Assembly (NCBI RefSeq): GCF_902635505.1
Contig: NC_045428.1
Location: 216,746,301-216,810,300 of the forward strand
Direction: 5' to 3'
DNA from: Sarcophilus harrisii
Lineage: Eukaryota; Chordata; Mammalia; Dasyuromorphia; Dasyuridae
Length of the DNA: 64,000 bases
The notes beneath the pieces were generated by a model that was not told the DNA's origin, ran no database searches, and saw only the letters and a program-made list of their open reading frames with translations. Position numbers and translations under genes: made by a program. Each line of letters begins with the position of its first letter. The first letter of the stretch is position 1. Positions 11,835 through 22,964 of the stretch are shown here, one piece after another.

Positions 11835-13030
11835 TTAGATTTTAATAGTATTTTGTTATTTTAAATACATGTAAGCAATGTTTCTAACATTCATTTTGGG
11901 TAAGCCTTTGTGTTCAACATTTTTTCTTCCTTACTTCCTGACCTCCTTCCTCCCTCTCTAAGATAGGAAGCAATCTGATATAGGTTAAATATATGCAATC
12001 CTTTTAAGCATATTTCAATGCTTATCATGGCGTACAAGAAAAGTCAGACCAATGGGAAGAAAATCATGAGAAAGAAATGCAAACAAAGAAAAAAATGTTC
12101 AATTCACATTCAGTCTCCATGGTCTCTCTCTGAATGTGGATTGTATTTTCCATCTCAAGTATGTCAGAATTTCCTTGGATCACCATATTGTTTAGAAGAG
12201 CTAGGTCTATCTCAGTTGATCATCACTTAATCTTACTGTTGCTATGTACAATGTTTTCCTGGTTCTTCTCTCTTGACTCAGCATCATTACATGCATGTTT
12301 TTCCTAAAATCGGCCTGTTCATCATTTCTTATAGGAAAATTATGTTCTTTTACTTCTATGTATGACAACTTAAGAGAGCCATTCCCTAAATTAATTAAAT
12401 GTACTCATTTCCCAACTCTTGTCCAACACAAATAGAGCTGTCACAAACATGTTTGTCCATGGAGGTCCTTTTCCTTATTTTATTATCTCTTTGAGATTCA
12501 GTAGCACTGTGCTATATTAAAGGGGTATTTAAGCTGTATGACCATAGTTCCCAATTGCTCTCCAAAATGGTTGATCCCAACTCCATTAACAATGGGATTC
12601 CCCTCCAACATTTGTTGATCACTGTCTTTTCCTGTCATTTTAGCCAATCAAATAGTTAGGAGATGATACCTTGAGTGTTTTATTTGCATTTCACTAATCA
12701 TTTGTGATTTGGAGCATTTTTCATATGACTACAAATATTTTTAAATTTTTTATTGCAGAATTATATCTGCATTTCCTTTGATCATGTATAAAGGATGACT
12801 TGTGTTCTTATAAATTTGACTCAGTTTTCTATATATTTTAGAAATTAATCCTTTTTCAGAAACACTGACTGTAAAATTGTTTCATAGCTTTCTGCCTCCC
12901 TTCCAAACTTTTCTGCATTGTTTTTTTTCCTGTGCAAAATCTTTTTTCTTGGTTTAATGTATTTAAAACAATCCATTTTGCATTTCAGTTTATATTTCAT
13001 GTGTTTTGTATATTTCATTTTCTTTTCTTA
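11835..13030 (-). mobile_element. Second antisense L1, 3' UTR and ORF2 end
   Basis: Begins with the antisense tail (TTTTAATAGTATTTTGTTAT; CCCTCTCTAAGATAGGAAGC), then AAGTATGTCAGAATTTCC, ATTCCCCTCCAACATTTGTT (12,598), TTGCATTTCACTAATCATTT (12,684), TTTGACTCAGTTTTCTATAT (12,816). An older subfamily than the sense L1 at 14,750. Present in B at 28,440-29,650. Confidence 0.75.
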
Positions 13031-13059
13031 TAATTTCTGTATAGTCTTCAATAATCGTT

Positions 13060-13560
13060 TTCGCAAGACTTTTGTTCCTTAATTTTTTCTCTCTCCCTAT
13101 TACCTCCACCACTTAGAGAGCAAACAATCTGATATAGGTTAACATAAAAACTTTTGAAACATATTTCCATATTTTTTCATATAGCACAGGGTCAAAAACA
13201 AAGAAAATGAAAACAACAAAAAACGAAAAAGTGAAAATCCTATTTTTTGATCCAACCTAGTACCATTAGGCTCTCTTCCTGGGTATTTTTCCATTATTTC
13301 CCTTGATGTTTGTGGAAATTTGTTTCTTTGAAATGAATTTAGTTATTATTTTTCTGTGTAAAATATTTTATGTAGTGTATTGCTGACAATCTATTATTCT
13401 TATTTTGAAGACTAATTGTTTATCATGTTATTGGACCATTATCTACAAGAGAAGAACTAGAAGATATCAAGGACAAAAGTTTTAATCAGTTATGGTTTAA
13501 TCAGTTATGGATAATAAGTTTATATCAACTTAATCATTAGAGGTTATAACTAAAAAAATT
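13060..13560 (-). mobile_element. Third antisense L1 3' UTR fragment
   Basis: Again starts with the antisense tail: CCCTATTACCTCCACC, CTTAGAGAGCAAACAATCTG, ATATTTCCATATTTTTTCAT, followed by an A-rich stretch with many AAAACAA. It is nested against the previous fragment. B copy at 29,690-30,170. Confidence 0.6.
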
Positions 13561-13564
13561 AATT

Positions 13565-13827
13565 GCTTTTAATTTCTTCATCTTGAAATTATTCATACCT
13601 TCTCTGCCTATACATTTTTTACTTTACCACAGATCTGAAATCCCTTGTTCTACTAATTTCCTTATATGATCACCCTTTATGTCTAAAGCAAGAAGCCATT
13701 TGAGTTTTGTTGGACTTTTTCTGGATGTAGTGACATTTTTATTGTAGTTTATTTTCTTGATTTAATTGTTCTCTTCTGACCTTTGTTGCCGATAAATATA
13801 TGTGTGTGTGTGTGTGTGTGTGTATAT

Positions 13828-13860
<33 letters not shown>

Positions 13861-13910
13861 CGTGTGAATGGGAAGTTGTATTTATGTAGGTGTATATATT
13901 TGTAATGTAA

Positions 13911-13941
<31 letters not shown>

Positions 13942-14560
13942 TTCATGGTGATATATGTCAGTTCATTTTATATTCTGCAGTTTGGTTAAAGCTATTGATT
14001 CAAAGAGATTTTTTGTTGTTTCCCTAGGAAATCTCTAAATATACTATCATATCATCTGCCAAAATGATAGTTTTATTTCCTCATTTGCAAGTAAAAACAT
14101 TTTGATAGGTTTTACTTTGTAATATAATTTTACAATTGATATGGTTAGGCCATTATCTAGGTTTTTTTCTCCAGGTTTTTTCTCCACTAATTTTCTCTTA
14201 ATCTTGACCTTTTTTTCCCCTTTGAGATGAATTCCATTGTCATTTTTTCCTAGCTCTGTCAGATAGAATTTTTTTGGGGGTAGTTTAATTATTATGTAAT
14301 ACATTGATATACTAGTTTGGGCAGAATTCTCATTGTTATTATATTGGATCAGCCTTCCCATGAGCAGCTGATACATTTTTCCGTTTTTTATATCTCACTT
14401 TATTTGTATGAATAGTGTTTTTGTAGTCTTTTATGGTCTTTACTTGGCAGTTTGACTCTAAATATCTTATATTCTTTACAGTTATTTTCTCTTTCACTCT
14501 CTTACTATTGGGTTTTGTTCATAATATAAATAAATGCAGAGTCAAGATAATAAAGGCAGG
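13565..14560 (-). mobile_element. Antisense L1 ORF2 (RT to C-terminal part)
   Basis: Antisense RT landmarks: TTATATTCTGCAGTTTGGTT (13,967), CTATCATATCATCTGCCAAA (14,044; the antisense of the FADD active-site region), CCATTGTCATTTTTTCCTAG (14,232), TTGGATCAGCCTTCCCATGA (14,343). A GT/CA microsatellite interrupts it. B copy at 30,180-31,170. Confidence 0.75.
13797..13938. repeat. (TG)n-(TA)n-(CA)n microsatellite pair
   Basis: 13,800-13,822 is (TG)n, followed by a TATATA/CATA bridge and (CA)n to about 13,862. The two halves are reverse complements and could fold into a hairpin. A second pure (TG)n lies at 13,911-13,938. In unit B the first tract is instead (AT)n then (CA)n (30,404-30,475) and the second is longer (30,521-30,560). 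Confidence 0.95.
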
Positions 14561-14750
14561 ATGGTACCAAGCTTTTCACCAAAACTCTCCAAGTATATTT
14601 GTGCATTCAATTTATAGAATTGAAAACAAAATAGCTTCTTTGGGAAATGTTAACATCATCTGCAATTCAGGCTGTCCAGTGATTCTCCCAGATTTCACAA
14701 AAAGTACTGACATATCAGAAATTGTTCTATAACCATTAGCATTTTCTTCC
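14560..14750 (+). other. Fragment of the ancestral intron left of the sense L1
   Basis: 14,615-14,740 is paralogous to L 7,735-7,850: shared TTGAAAACAA, CTTCTTTGG or CTCCTTTGG, GTTAACATCAT.., AGAAATTGTT..AT. It marks the left flank of the L1 insertion relative to L. Confidence 0.65.
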
Positions 14751-17700
14751 AGGGAACAAGATGGACAGTTAATGAAACAGGTGAATTCCATTTATTCCAA
14801 ATGAAAAAGCCAGAGCTAAACAAAAATTTTGACCTCCAAATATAGGACTCAAGAGAAGCATAAAAGACAAAAAGAACTCTTGAGAACTGTATTTCTGTTA
14901 TGAGCATACATAGAGCAAGTTATAATATGCTAAAAAAGGGAAGTAGAAGTGGAAAAGGGATTGTATAAGAAAAAGGGAAAAGGGGAGATAAAAAAGGGGA
15001 AATTACATCCTACAAAGAGGCAAAGGAAAGCTATCATATCTGAAGGAATTAAAGGATGGGGGAGGAACATTGTGTGAATCTTAACTCTCATCAAATTTGG
15101 CTCAAAGAGAAAATATGAGACATATTTTGTTTACAGAGAAACTAATCTCACCTCATTAAAAAGTGGGACAGGAAAAGGGAAAAGGAAAAGAATGGGCTAA
15201 ATAGAAGGGAATACAGAAAAAATAAGGAAAAAAGTATAAGCAAGGGGGAAGAACTCAAAGGCAGTGGGAGGGATTCTAAGAGGAGAGCTACAGGAGGCAA
15301 GTAAAATTTGGAAGTTTAATACTGGGGAGGAGGGTAAAGGGGGGGAAGGAAAGGAAAAGTATAATTTGGGGATAATAAGATGGCAGTTTTTGGTAGTTTT
15401 AACCATAAATGTGAATGGGGTGAACTCTCCCATAAAGCGGAGGCAGATAGTAGACTGAATCAAAAGGCAGAATCCTACAATATGATGTTTACAGGAAACA
15501 CATTTAAAGCAGGGTGATGCATACAGAGTAAAAGTAAAAGGCTGGAGCAGTCTATTATGCTTCAGGTGAAGTAAAAAAAGCAGGGGTAGCCATCCTTATC
15601 TCAGATCAAGCAAAAACAAAAATTGACCTAATTAAAAGAGATAATTAAGGAAACTATATCTTGCTAAAGGGTAGCATAGGCAATGAACCAATATCAATAC
15701 TAAACATATATGCACCAAGTGGTATAGCATCTACATTCCTAAATGAAAAGTTACAAGAGAGTATGAGGAATAGTCCACAAAATTAATAAGTAAAAGAGGT
15801 AAATAGAATATTAGAAAAGTTAGGTATGATAGATCTTTGGAGAAAACTAAATGGATACAGAAAGGAGTACACTTTCTTCTCAGCAGTTCATGGAACCTAT
15901 ACAAAAACTGACCAAATATTAGGGCATAAAGACCTCAAAATTAAATGCACAAAGGCAGAAATAATAAATGCATTCTTTTCAGATAACAATGCAATAAAAA
16001 CTGCATTCAATAAAAAGCTAGGGGACAATAGACCAAAAAGTACCTGGAAACTAAATAAATTCATCCTAAAGAATGAATGGGTGAAACAGCAAATCATAGA
16101 TAAAATAATTTCACCCAAGAGAATGACAACAATGAAACATCATACCAAAAATTTTGAGATGCAGCCAAAGCAATAACAAGGGGAAATTTTACATCTCTAG
16201 AGGCTTGCTTGAGTGAAATAAAGAGAAGATCAATGAATTTGGCTTGCAACTTAAAAAGCTAGAAAAAGAGCAAATTAAAAACCCCCAATCAAATACTCAA
16301 CTTTAAATTCTAAAATTAAAACGTGAAATTAATAAAATGGAAAGTAAAAAAAAATTATTCAATTAATAAATAGAACAAAGAGTTTGTTTTTGAAAAAAAA
16401 CAAAATATATAAACCTTTGGTAAACTTAATTAGAAAAAGGAAAGAGGAAAATCAAATTGTTAGTCTTAAAAATGAAAGGGGAGAACTTTCTACCAATGAA
16501 GAGGAAATTGGAGCAATAATTAGGAGTTATTTTGACTAATTTTATGACAATAAATTTGATAACCTTACGTGAAATGGATGACTACCTACAAAAATATAGG
16601 TCTGCCCAGATTAACAGAGGAGGGAGCAAATTGCTTAAATAGTCCCATTTTAGAAAAAAGAAATAGAATAAGATATTAATCAACTCCCTAAGAAAAAATC
16701 CCCAGAACCAGATGGATTTACATGTGAATTCTACCAAACATTCAAAGAACAATTAACTCCAATGTTATATAGACTATTTGAAAAAAATAGGGAATGAAGG
16801 TCTCCTACCAATTTCCTTTTATGACACAGATATGGTACTGATACCTAAACTAGGTAGGTTGAAACAAAGAGAGAAAATTATAATCCAATCTCCCTAATGA
16901 ATATTGATGCAAAAATCTTAAATAAAATATTAGCAAAAAGATTACAGAAAATCATCCCCAGGATAATACATCACATCCAAGTAGGATTTATACCAGGAAT
17001 GCAGGGCTGGTTCAATATTAGGAAAACTATTAGCGTAATTGACTATATCAATAACCAAATTAACCAAAACCATATGATCATCTCAATAGATGTAGAAAAA
17101 GCATTTGATAAAATCCAACATCCATTCTTGTTAAAAAACACTTGAGAGTATAGGAATAAATGGACTTTAACTTAAAATAGTCAATAGCATCTAGATAAAA
17201 CCATCAGTAAGCATCTCATGTAATGGGGATAAACTGGAACCATTCCAATAAGATCAGGAGTGAAACAAGGTTGCCCACTTTCACCATTACCATTCAATAT
17301 TATATTAGAAATGCTAGCTTTGGCAATAAGAATTAAGAGATTAAAGGAATTAGAGTAGGTAATGAGGAAACCAAACTATCATTCTTTGCAGACGATATGA
17401 TGCTATATTTAGAGAACTTCAGAGATTCTCCTAAAAAGCTATTATAAATAATCCACATCTTTAGCAAAGTTGCAGGATACAAAATAAACCCACATAAGTC
17501 ATCAGCATTCTTATCTATCACCAACAAATCCCAAACAGTTAGAGATACAAAGAGAAATTTCATTTAAAGTAACTGCTGATAGTATAAAACATTTGAGAAT
17601 CTATCTGCCAAGGGAAAGTCAGGAACTATATGAGAAAAAAATACAAAACACTTTCCACACAATTAAGGACAGATCTAACCAATTGGGAAAATATTAAAAT

Positions 17701-19415
17701 AGGAAGTGCTATTGGATAGGTTGAGCGAATATATTAAAGATGACAATCCTACCTAAATTAATCTATTAGTGCTATACGAATCAGATTCCCAAAAAACTAT
17801 TTTAATGACCTAGAAAAAATAGCAACAAAATTCATCTGGAAGAACAAAAGGTCAAGACTTTCAAGGGAACTAATGAAAAAAGAATCAAATGAAGGTGGCC
17901 TAGCTGTATCAGATCTAAAGCTATATTATAAAGCAGCAGTCACCAAAACCATTTGGTATTGGCTAAGAAATAGACTAGTTAGGTTAGGTTCAGACAAAAT
18001 AGTCCATAACTTTAATAATCTAGTGTTTGATAAACCCAAAGACCCCAGCTTTTGGCATAAGAATTCACGGTTGGACAAAAACTGCTGGGAAAATTGGAAA
18101 TTAGTATGGCAGAAACTAGGCATTGACCCACACTTAACACTGTACACCAAGATAAGGTCAAAATGGGTTCATGATCCAAGCATAAAGAATAAGATTATAA
18201 ATAAATTAGAAGACCATAGGACAGTTTACCTCTCAAAACGGTGCAGGAGGAAATAATTTGTGACCAAAGAAGAACTTGAGATCATTATCGAACACAAAAT
18301 AGAAAATTTTCATTATATCAAATTAAAAAGCTTTGGACAAATAAAACTAATGCATACAAGATTAGAAGAGAAGAAATGACTTTATGTCTTGAAAACCTTA
18401 TTTCCAAAAATATATAAACAATTGATCTGAATGAAACCAGCCACCAATTTTGATAAAACACATGAAGAGACAATTCTCAGAAGAAGAAATAGAAACTATT
18501 TCTAGCCATATGAAAAGATGCTCCAAGTATTAATCAGAGAAATGCAAATTGTCATCTCTGAGATCCCAACTTCTGTGATTATTGAGGACTACATTAGTGG
18601 AATTAGAATGCATTTAGCTATCATTCTGGAAAGCAATTTGGAATTATGCTCAAAAAGTTATCAAATTGTACATTTCCTTTGATCCAGCAGTGTTACTACT
18701 GGGCCTATATCCCAAAGTGATTTTAAAGAAGGGAAAGGGGCCTGTATGTGCAAAAATGTTTGTGGCAGCCCTCTTTGTAGTGACTGGAAACTGGAAAGTG
18801 AATGGATGCCCATCAAATGGAGAATCACTGAATAAGTTGTGGTATATGAATGTTATGGAATATTATTGTTCTGTAAGAAATGACCATCAGGATGATTTCA
18901 GAAAGGTCTGGAGAGACTTACATGAACTGATGCTGAGTGAAAAGATCAGGACCAGGAGTTCATCATATACTTCAACAACAATATTATATGATGATCAATT
19001 CTAATGGATGTGGCCCTCTTCAACAATGAGATGAACCAAATCAGTTCCATTTTGTGAATAATGAAGAGAACTAGCTACACCCAGCAAAAGCATTACGGGA
19101 AATGAGTGTTAACCACAACGTACCATTTCCACTCACTCTGTTTTTGTCTACTTGCATTTTTGATTTCTTTCTCAGGTTATTTTTTGCCTTATTTCTAACT
19201 AATTTTTCTTGTGCAGCAAAACAACTATGTAGATATGTATACATCTATTGTATTTAACATATACTTTAATATATTTAACATGTAATGCTCTACCTGCCAT
19301 CTAGGGGAAGGGGGTAGAGCAAGGAGGGAAAAGTTGGAACAGAAGTGATGGCAAGGGTCAATGCTGAAAAATAACCCATGCATACATCTTGTAAATAAAA
19401 AGTTATAAGAAAAAG
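14750..19415 (+). mobile_element. Sense L1 element in unit A (5'-truncated)
   Basis: Order: purine-rich inter-ORF spacer (14,910-15,370), endonuclease start, reverse transcriptase, C-terminal region, 3' UTR and polyadenylation tail (CTTGTAAATAAAAAGTTATAA, about 19,388). ORF1 is missing. It sits within the intron in front of exon c in the host sense orientation. The same element is in B (31,360-36,025) but not in L or C, so it inserted after those copies separated and before A/B duplicated. Target-site repeats are not clear. Confidence 0.9.
15385..18400 (+). pseudogene. L1 ORF2 remnant: endonuclease and reverse transcriptase
   Basis: Endonuclease motifs are visible in pieces: VLTINVNGVNSPIKRRQIVD at its start (15,399-15,458) and YTFFSAVHGTYTKTDQILGH (about 15,856-15,930). 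Reverse transcriptase follows: [20 protein letters not shown] (16,981-17,040), [16 protein letters not shown] (17,080-17,130) and the catalytic FFADDMM at 17,382-17,402. The C-terminal region has IWYWLRNRLVRLGSDKI (17,951-18,001). Several frameshifts and stops separate the pieces, for example between 16,176 and 16,897, at about 17,143, and at 18,256, so no reverse transcriptase can be made from it. Confidence 0.9.
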
Positions 19416-19841
19416 AATAATTCCAACATCTCCATGTTTGTTCCCTGAAATATCCCACTAAGGGGAGGTCATATTCTCATGTTTATTTTGATTTGTAAAG
19501 ATATTTTATTCTACAGAAATTCTATTCAATTCTAAAGTAATTAAATGTTTTCTTTTAATTGTTTTCTTCCCTTCCACTTCCTGATAGGGTTCTATGTTCC
19601 TGAAAGAGAGAGTTGCCATGTCTTTCAAGTTCTCTCAAGCTCATAAAAGCTAGAGAGACAATTTGAATGTAAATCGATCTTTCCTAAATGAATTGTTAGG
19701 GTAGTTCTTGAAGAGCAGGTAGTACAGAGATGGGTAGTTTATTGTGAACTTCCAAATATCAGTTCTAAAAATAAGTAGAAAATATAAATCGGAATAACTG
19801 TCAAAGGAAGGAACAAACTTTTCTTTTTCAAAAATCTGTAG
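19416..19841 (+). other. Intron right of the L1, before exon c of A
   Basis: Paralogous to L 8,130-8,531 and C 45,790-46,776: TCTTTTAATTGTTTTCTTCC (A 19,549) against TCTTGTAATTGTTTTTCTCC in L, then TTCCTGAAA, GAGA.GACAATTTG, and AAATATCAGTTCT..AAAAT. The A and B copies here are nearly identical. Confidence 0.7.
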
Positions 19842-19956
19842 GGAGGAATGGAAAATATAACAAAAGATGAAGAAAATGAAAAAAATGATGGAACAATGAG
19901 AAATTTGGAACAAGACCAAGATGTAAGACTAGAGAGCAAAGATGATTCAAATTCTG
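19842..19956 (+). CDS. Candidate exon c (acidic), copy A
   Basis: 115 bases with acceptor AATCTGTAG and donor TCTG|GTAAGA. The 38 codons plus one base are open: starts GGMENITKDEENEKND, middle MRNLEQDQDVRLE, end SKDDSNS. Nearly one residue in three is D or E. Phase 0 in, 1 out, the same as the L paralog. Identical in B. Because A starts at a duplication breakpoint, exons a and b are missing upstream in A; the nearest upstream exon is c of arm L. Confidence 0.5.
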
Positions 19957-20295
19957 GTAAGACTACATGATTTTACACGTAACTGATGCAGAGATTGAGA
20001 AAAACTTAGGTTTCTCAAAAGGGGCTTAAGGGAACAAAACTGAGATGGCCTGATAAATTAAAAGAGATGACAGTGTTAATTGAAAATTGACATTTTGATT
20101 GAGTCTAGCAATGCAGGTACATATATGTTCATTAACAATTTTGATGCAAAGAAATATATTTTAAAATAAATTTTGAGTTCTTCCCTTAAGATATTAATTA
20201 GAGTGATTTTCACACTAATATATAAAGATCTTCCTTAAGCAAACCTTTTTGCTTATTAATCTCTCATAAGTGCATTTTGTTAATTTCTTACCAAA

Positions 20296-20450
20296 TTTGT
20301 GAGTTTTCTTTCCCTTGCCTTCCAATCCTTTCCACCACTTCCCTTTTGTTTCTTTTCTTCCTTTTTGAATTTCCCGTTTTGCTCCTCTTCTCCTCTTTCC
20401 TCATCCTCATTTTCTTCCCATTTCTCTTTCTTATTGCCATCTAACATTTT
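20296..20450. repeat. Polypyrimidine tract
   Basis: About 155 bases almost wholly C and T (CCTTTCCACCACTTCCCTTT; TCCTCTTCTCCTCTTTCC). Also in B (36,911-37,060) and shortened in C (47,210-47,320). Such tracts can adopt triplex structure and are prone to polymerase and assembly slippage. Confidence 0.85.
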
Positions 20451-20722
20451 TTGTTTGTTATCTGTTAAGATAAAGCAAGAGAAATTGACTTAAAAAGTCA
20501 AAAAAAAGTCAAAGATGACAGGCTAAACTTTAGTCATTAAATTCTTAAGATATTCTTATTAAAAATATGGAATTGTGCTTCCACTTATTTAAAGCCATTA
20601 GAAATCAGGGTATCGTTTGAAAGGAGTTAGAATGTTGTGAGATTTATATACACCCACTCACACACACAAATGTATTCATATATATTCCTATGTACATATA
20701 TGTGTGTGTACAAAGTGATTAA

Positions 20723-20745
20723 TTATATATATATATATATATATA
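20723..20745. repeat. (AT)n microsatellite
   Basis: TTATATATATATATATATATA in unit A with a matching tract in B (37,332-37,354). Absent from C. Confidence 0.95.
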
Positions 20746-22887
20746 CACATACATATATATTTTCACTTATAATCATACACATGTACACTGATAGTGATAC
20801 AGGTACATAGATTGATTGATATCAGAGCTTCTGAGTATAGGCTAAAATATTTCTAGAACTTTTATGGTTTTGGTGCATGTCAAGTTTTTCCCAGTAAGTT
20901 CTTTCTATTTCTAGTGTCTCCACTAATTCTGAAAGATCTAGGCATTCTATAATTTTTTATTGCTACTCATAGTCTTGAGGTTAGTGCAGTGATTTTTCAT
21001 TTTCTCTCTCCTCAAAGTTTTCTTTTTTTTTTAAGAGGGTCAGAAGTTTTTGCTCTCTGGGGCTAGATAACTTAATTTCAATAATTCTCCTTGTACCATG
21101 GACACAAAAAACTCATTTTAAGTTATTTTATATTTCAATTTTCTCTGTACATATTTCAAAGTTCATTGCTTTTTTGTTTTGTTCTCCAACACTGTGACTC
21201 TTGCTCCAACATTGAGACTAGATTTTCAAGGTAATTGTAGCATTTTAATGAGGCAAAACATGAACTGTTGTTTCATTCATTCAAGTACATATTTTGCATG
21301 TCCTTTTTCTGGATTTGTTTCTTCAGCATTCCTGTCACTATCATAGAACTTTAGATTAACGTTCTTCCAGATTTCTACTCTTCAAATCTAATTACAGATT
21401 GTGTATTTCGGACAATAGTGGTTAAACATTAGGGTACATTGTCCACAATTTTTGACTTTTGAGACTTTTTCAGTGTTGTTGGGGGTCTTGAGTATTAGAA
21501 TATTTGAGTATCCTATAAATAACTCAGGCATGAAACTTGTAAACTCTCCAAGTATTCTTCCTCAGAGGAATCTATGGAAATTAAATAATGATCTGTATTT
21601 TACAAGTTCCTGACCAGGTTTGATTGTGTGGAACATGCTTAGCTTTCTTTAGGCTCCCTGTAGACTTATATTAGACTTGCCACTTAGAAAACTCTACATA
21701 AGATAATTTCAGGTGAGATTATTCTATTACAAAATTCAGGTTTATTTAATAAATGGAAATCCCATGAAGGATTAATAGGAAACTGAGTCGCCATTATGAT
21801 CTAAGGGTCACATTGAAAAAGCTACTGTTTGCTTCTGAATTTCCTGCCATGTGATTATGCAAACAAGGGCTTGCAACCAAAGAATACCTAGAAATGTGAC
21901 ATACAGGTACATGTTCCCCTCATCAGGTATCCTTGAATATTTGACCAAGAATTCATAGATTCAGTGGAAAGGAGTTCCTGACTCACAATTGTGTCTACAT
22001 TCTGTCAGAGAGCAGGGGCTCACAGGATATGTTTCTCATTGTTACCCAGAGTTGTGTTATCTATCTTGTAGTGCTTCCTTACTTATTATTATTAGCTTTT
22101 CCAGTCCATGCCTGGCCCTAGTACATCTTTTCTGAAAATATCTCTTTCTTCTCCTCAGAATAAGAGCTCTGGGAAAAAATGCTTTCATTTTAATGATATT
22201 AAGCCAACTTCATTAGAGATATATAATTGTTAGTAAATCAAATGAAGAAAGATATTCAGAATACCTGTTGTAGCCATCGGAGACAACCTTCCTCATAAGA
22301 TTCATTCTAAAATTAGGTTTCCTTTTTCCCATGTGGCATTTTGAACTGACTAAGACTTCCTTTTCAGTAAGCAAGGTCAAGCCAAGCGTAGAAGAAATGA
22401 ATGTGGATAAGAAATGATCTACCTAGTGCCTTACCTCTTTGTTGGGCCTCGTCGATTGTGCTCTAAAAGTTCCTTAAATATCACTGCTAGGAGTTCATTG
22501 ATTGATGCTGATGAACAAGCCTACATTTGGTCTTCTTATGTCCTATATACTTTGTATTGGAAGTGGAAAATACTTCTCCTGGAAAGAGATCTGATGTTAA
22601 TATTGACAAAATCTAGAGAGGCAGCCATTTATTCAAATCATATCATTTTCATTCCTGGAAATCAATGAGGCACAGAAAGCTTACTTACAGCTGAAGTTCC
22701 CTAAACATGGAGTAGAGACTCCAGGGATTCAGATCAATACAGTGCCTTCATAGTCCATCAACTATAGATGCTACTACTATAAACTTGAGTGTCTAATACA
22801 TTCACAACTCAATTGAGGTTGCTAGGCTGTTGCTAACGTGTGTGGTGTCATTGTCAGAGGTTTATACACCAAATTATTTTCTTCTAG

Positions 22888-22964
22888 AAAGGGACAATGA
22901 GACTGCAACAACATCGCAAGCTTCTCACGAGCCAGGTTTCAAGATGGATGCCCTCTTTTTATAG
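22888..22964 (+). CDS. Candidate exon d of the multi-copy gene, copy A
   Basis: 77 bases following TTATTTTCTTCTAG. Entered in the phase left by exon c, it reads E-RDNETATTSQASHEPGF then KMDALFL and a TAG stop that is the last codon, directly before an excellent donor (ATAG|GTAAGA). A stop adjoining a donor is unusual: either a short 3' UTR intron follows, or a CAG-to-TAG change ended a longer protein, or the segment is not coding. Identical in B; in C it is frameshifted. Confidence 0.4.

Larger units (their letters stand above)
19957..22887 (+). other. Intron between c and d in unit A
   Basis: Contains a pyrimidine-rich tract (20,296-20,450), an (AT)n microsatellite at 20,723-20,745 and otherwise unique AT-rich sequence that is kept in order in C (47,000-49,717) and partly in D'. 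No ORF of interest; the frame at 22,414-22,668 is unsupported and is not preserved in C. Confidence 0.6.

Noticed and set aside
12018-12230. 70-codon frame repeated in A and B (also 28,637-28,849)
   Set aside because: It lies in an antisense L1 3' UTR; the repetition reflects the tandem duplication.
13749-13946. Histidine-threonine repeat protein
   Set aside because: Translation of a CA/TG microsatellite.
14047-14376. 109-codon minus-strand frame as a host gene
   Set aside because: It is part of an antisense L1 ORF2 reverse transcriptase region (LGKNDNGIHLKGEKKVKIKR is L1-like).
22363-22413. Alternative exon after c: TTTTCAG then VSKVKPSVEEMNVDKK and a stop
   Set aside because: It is open in the phase left by c, but there is no donor, no nearby polyadenylation signal, and neither C nor D' keeps it open. 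Exon d has better splice sites.
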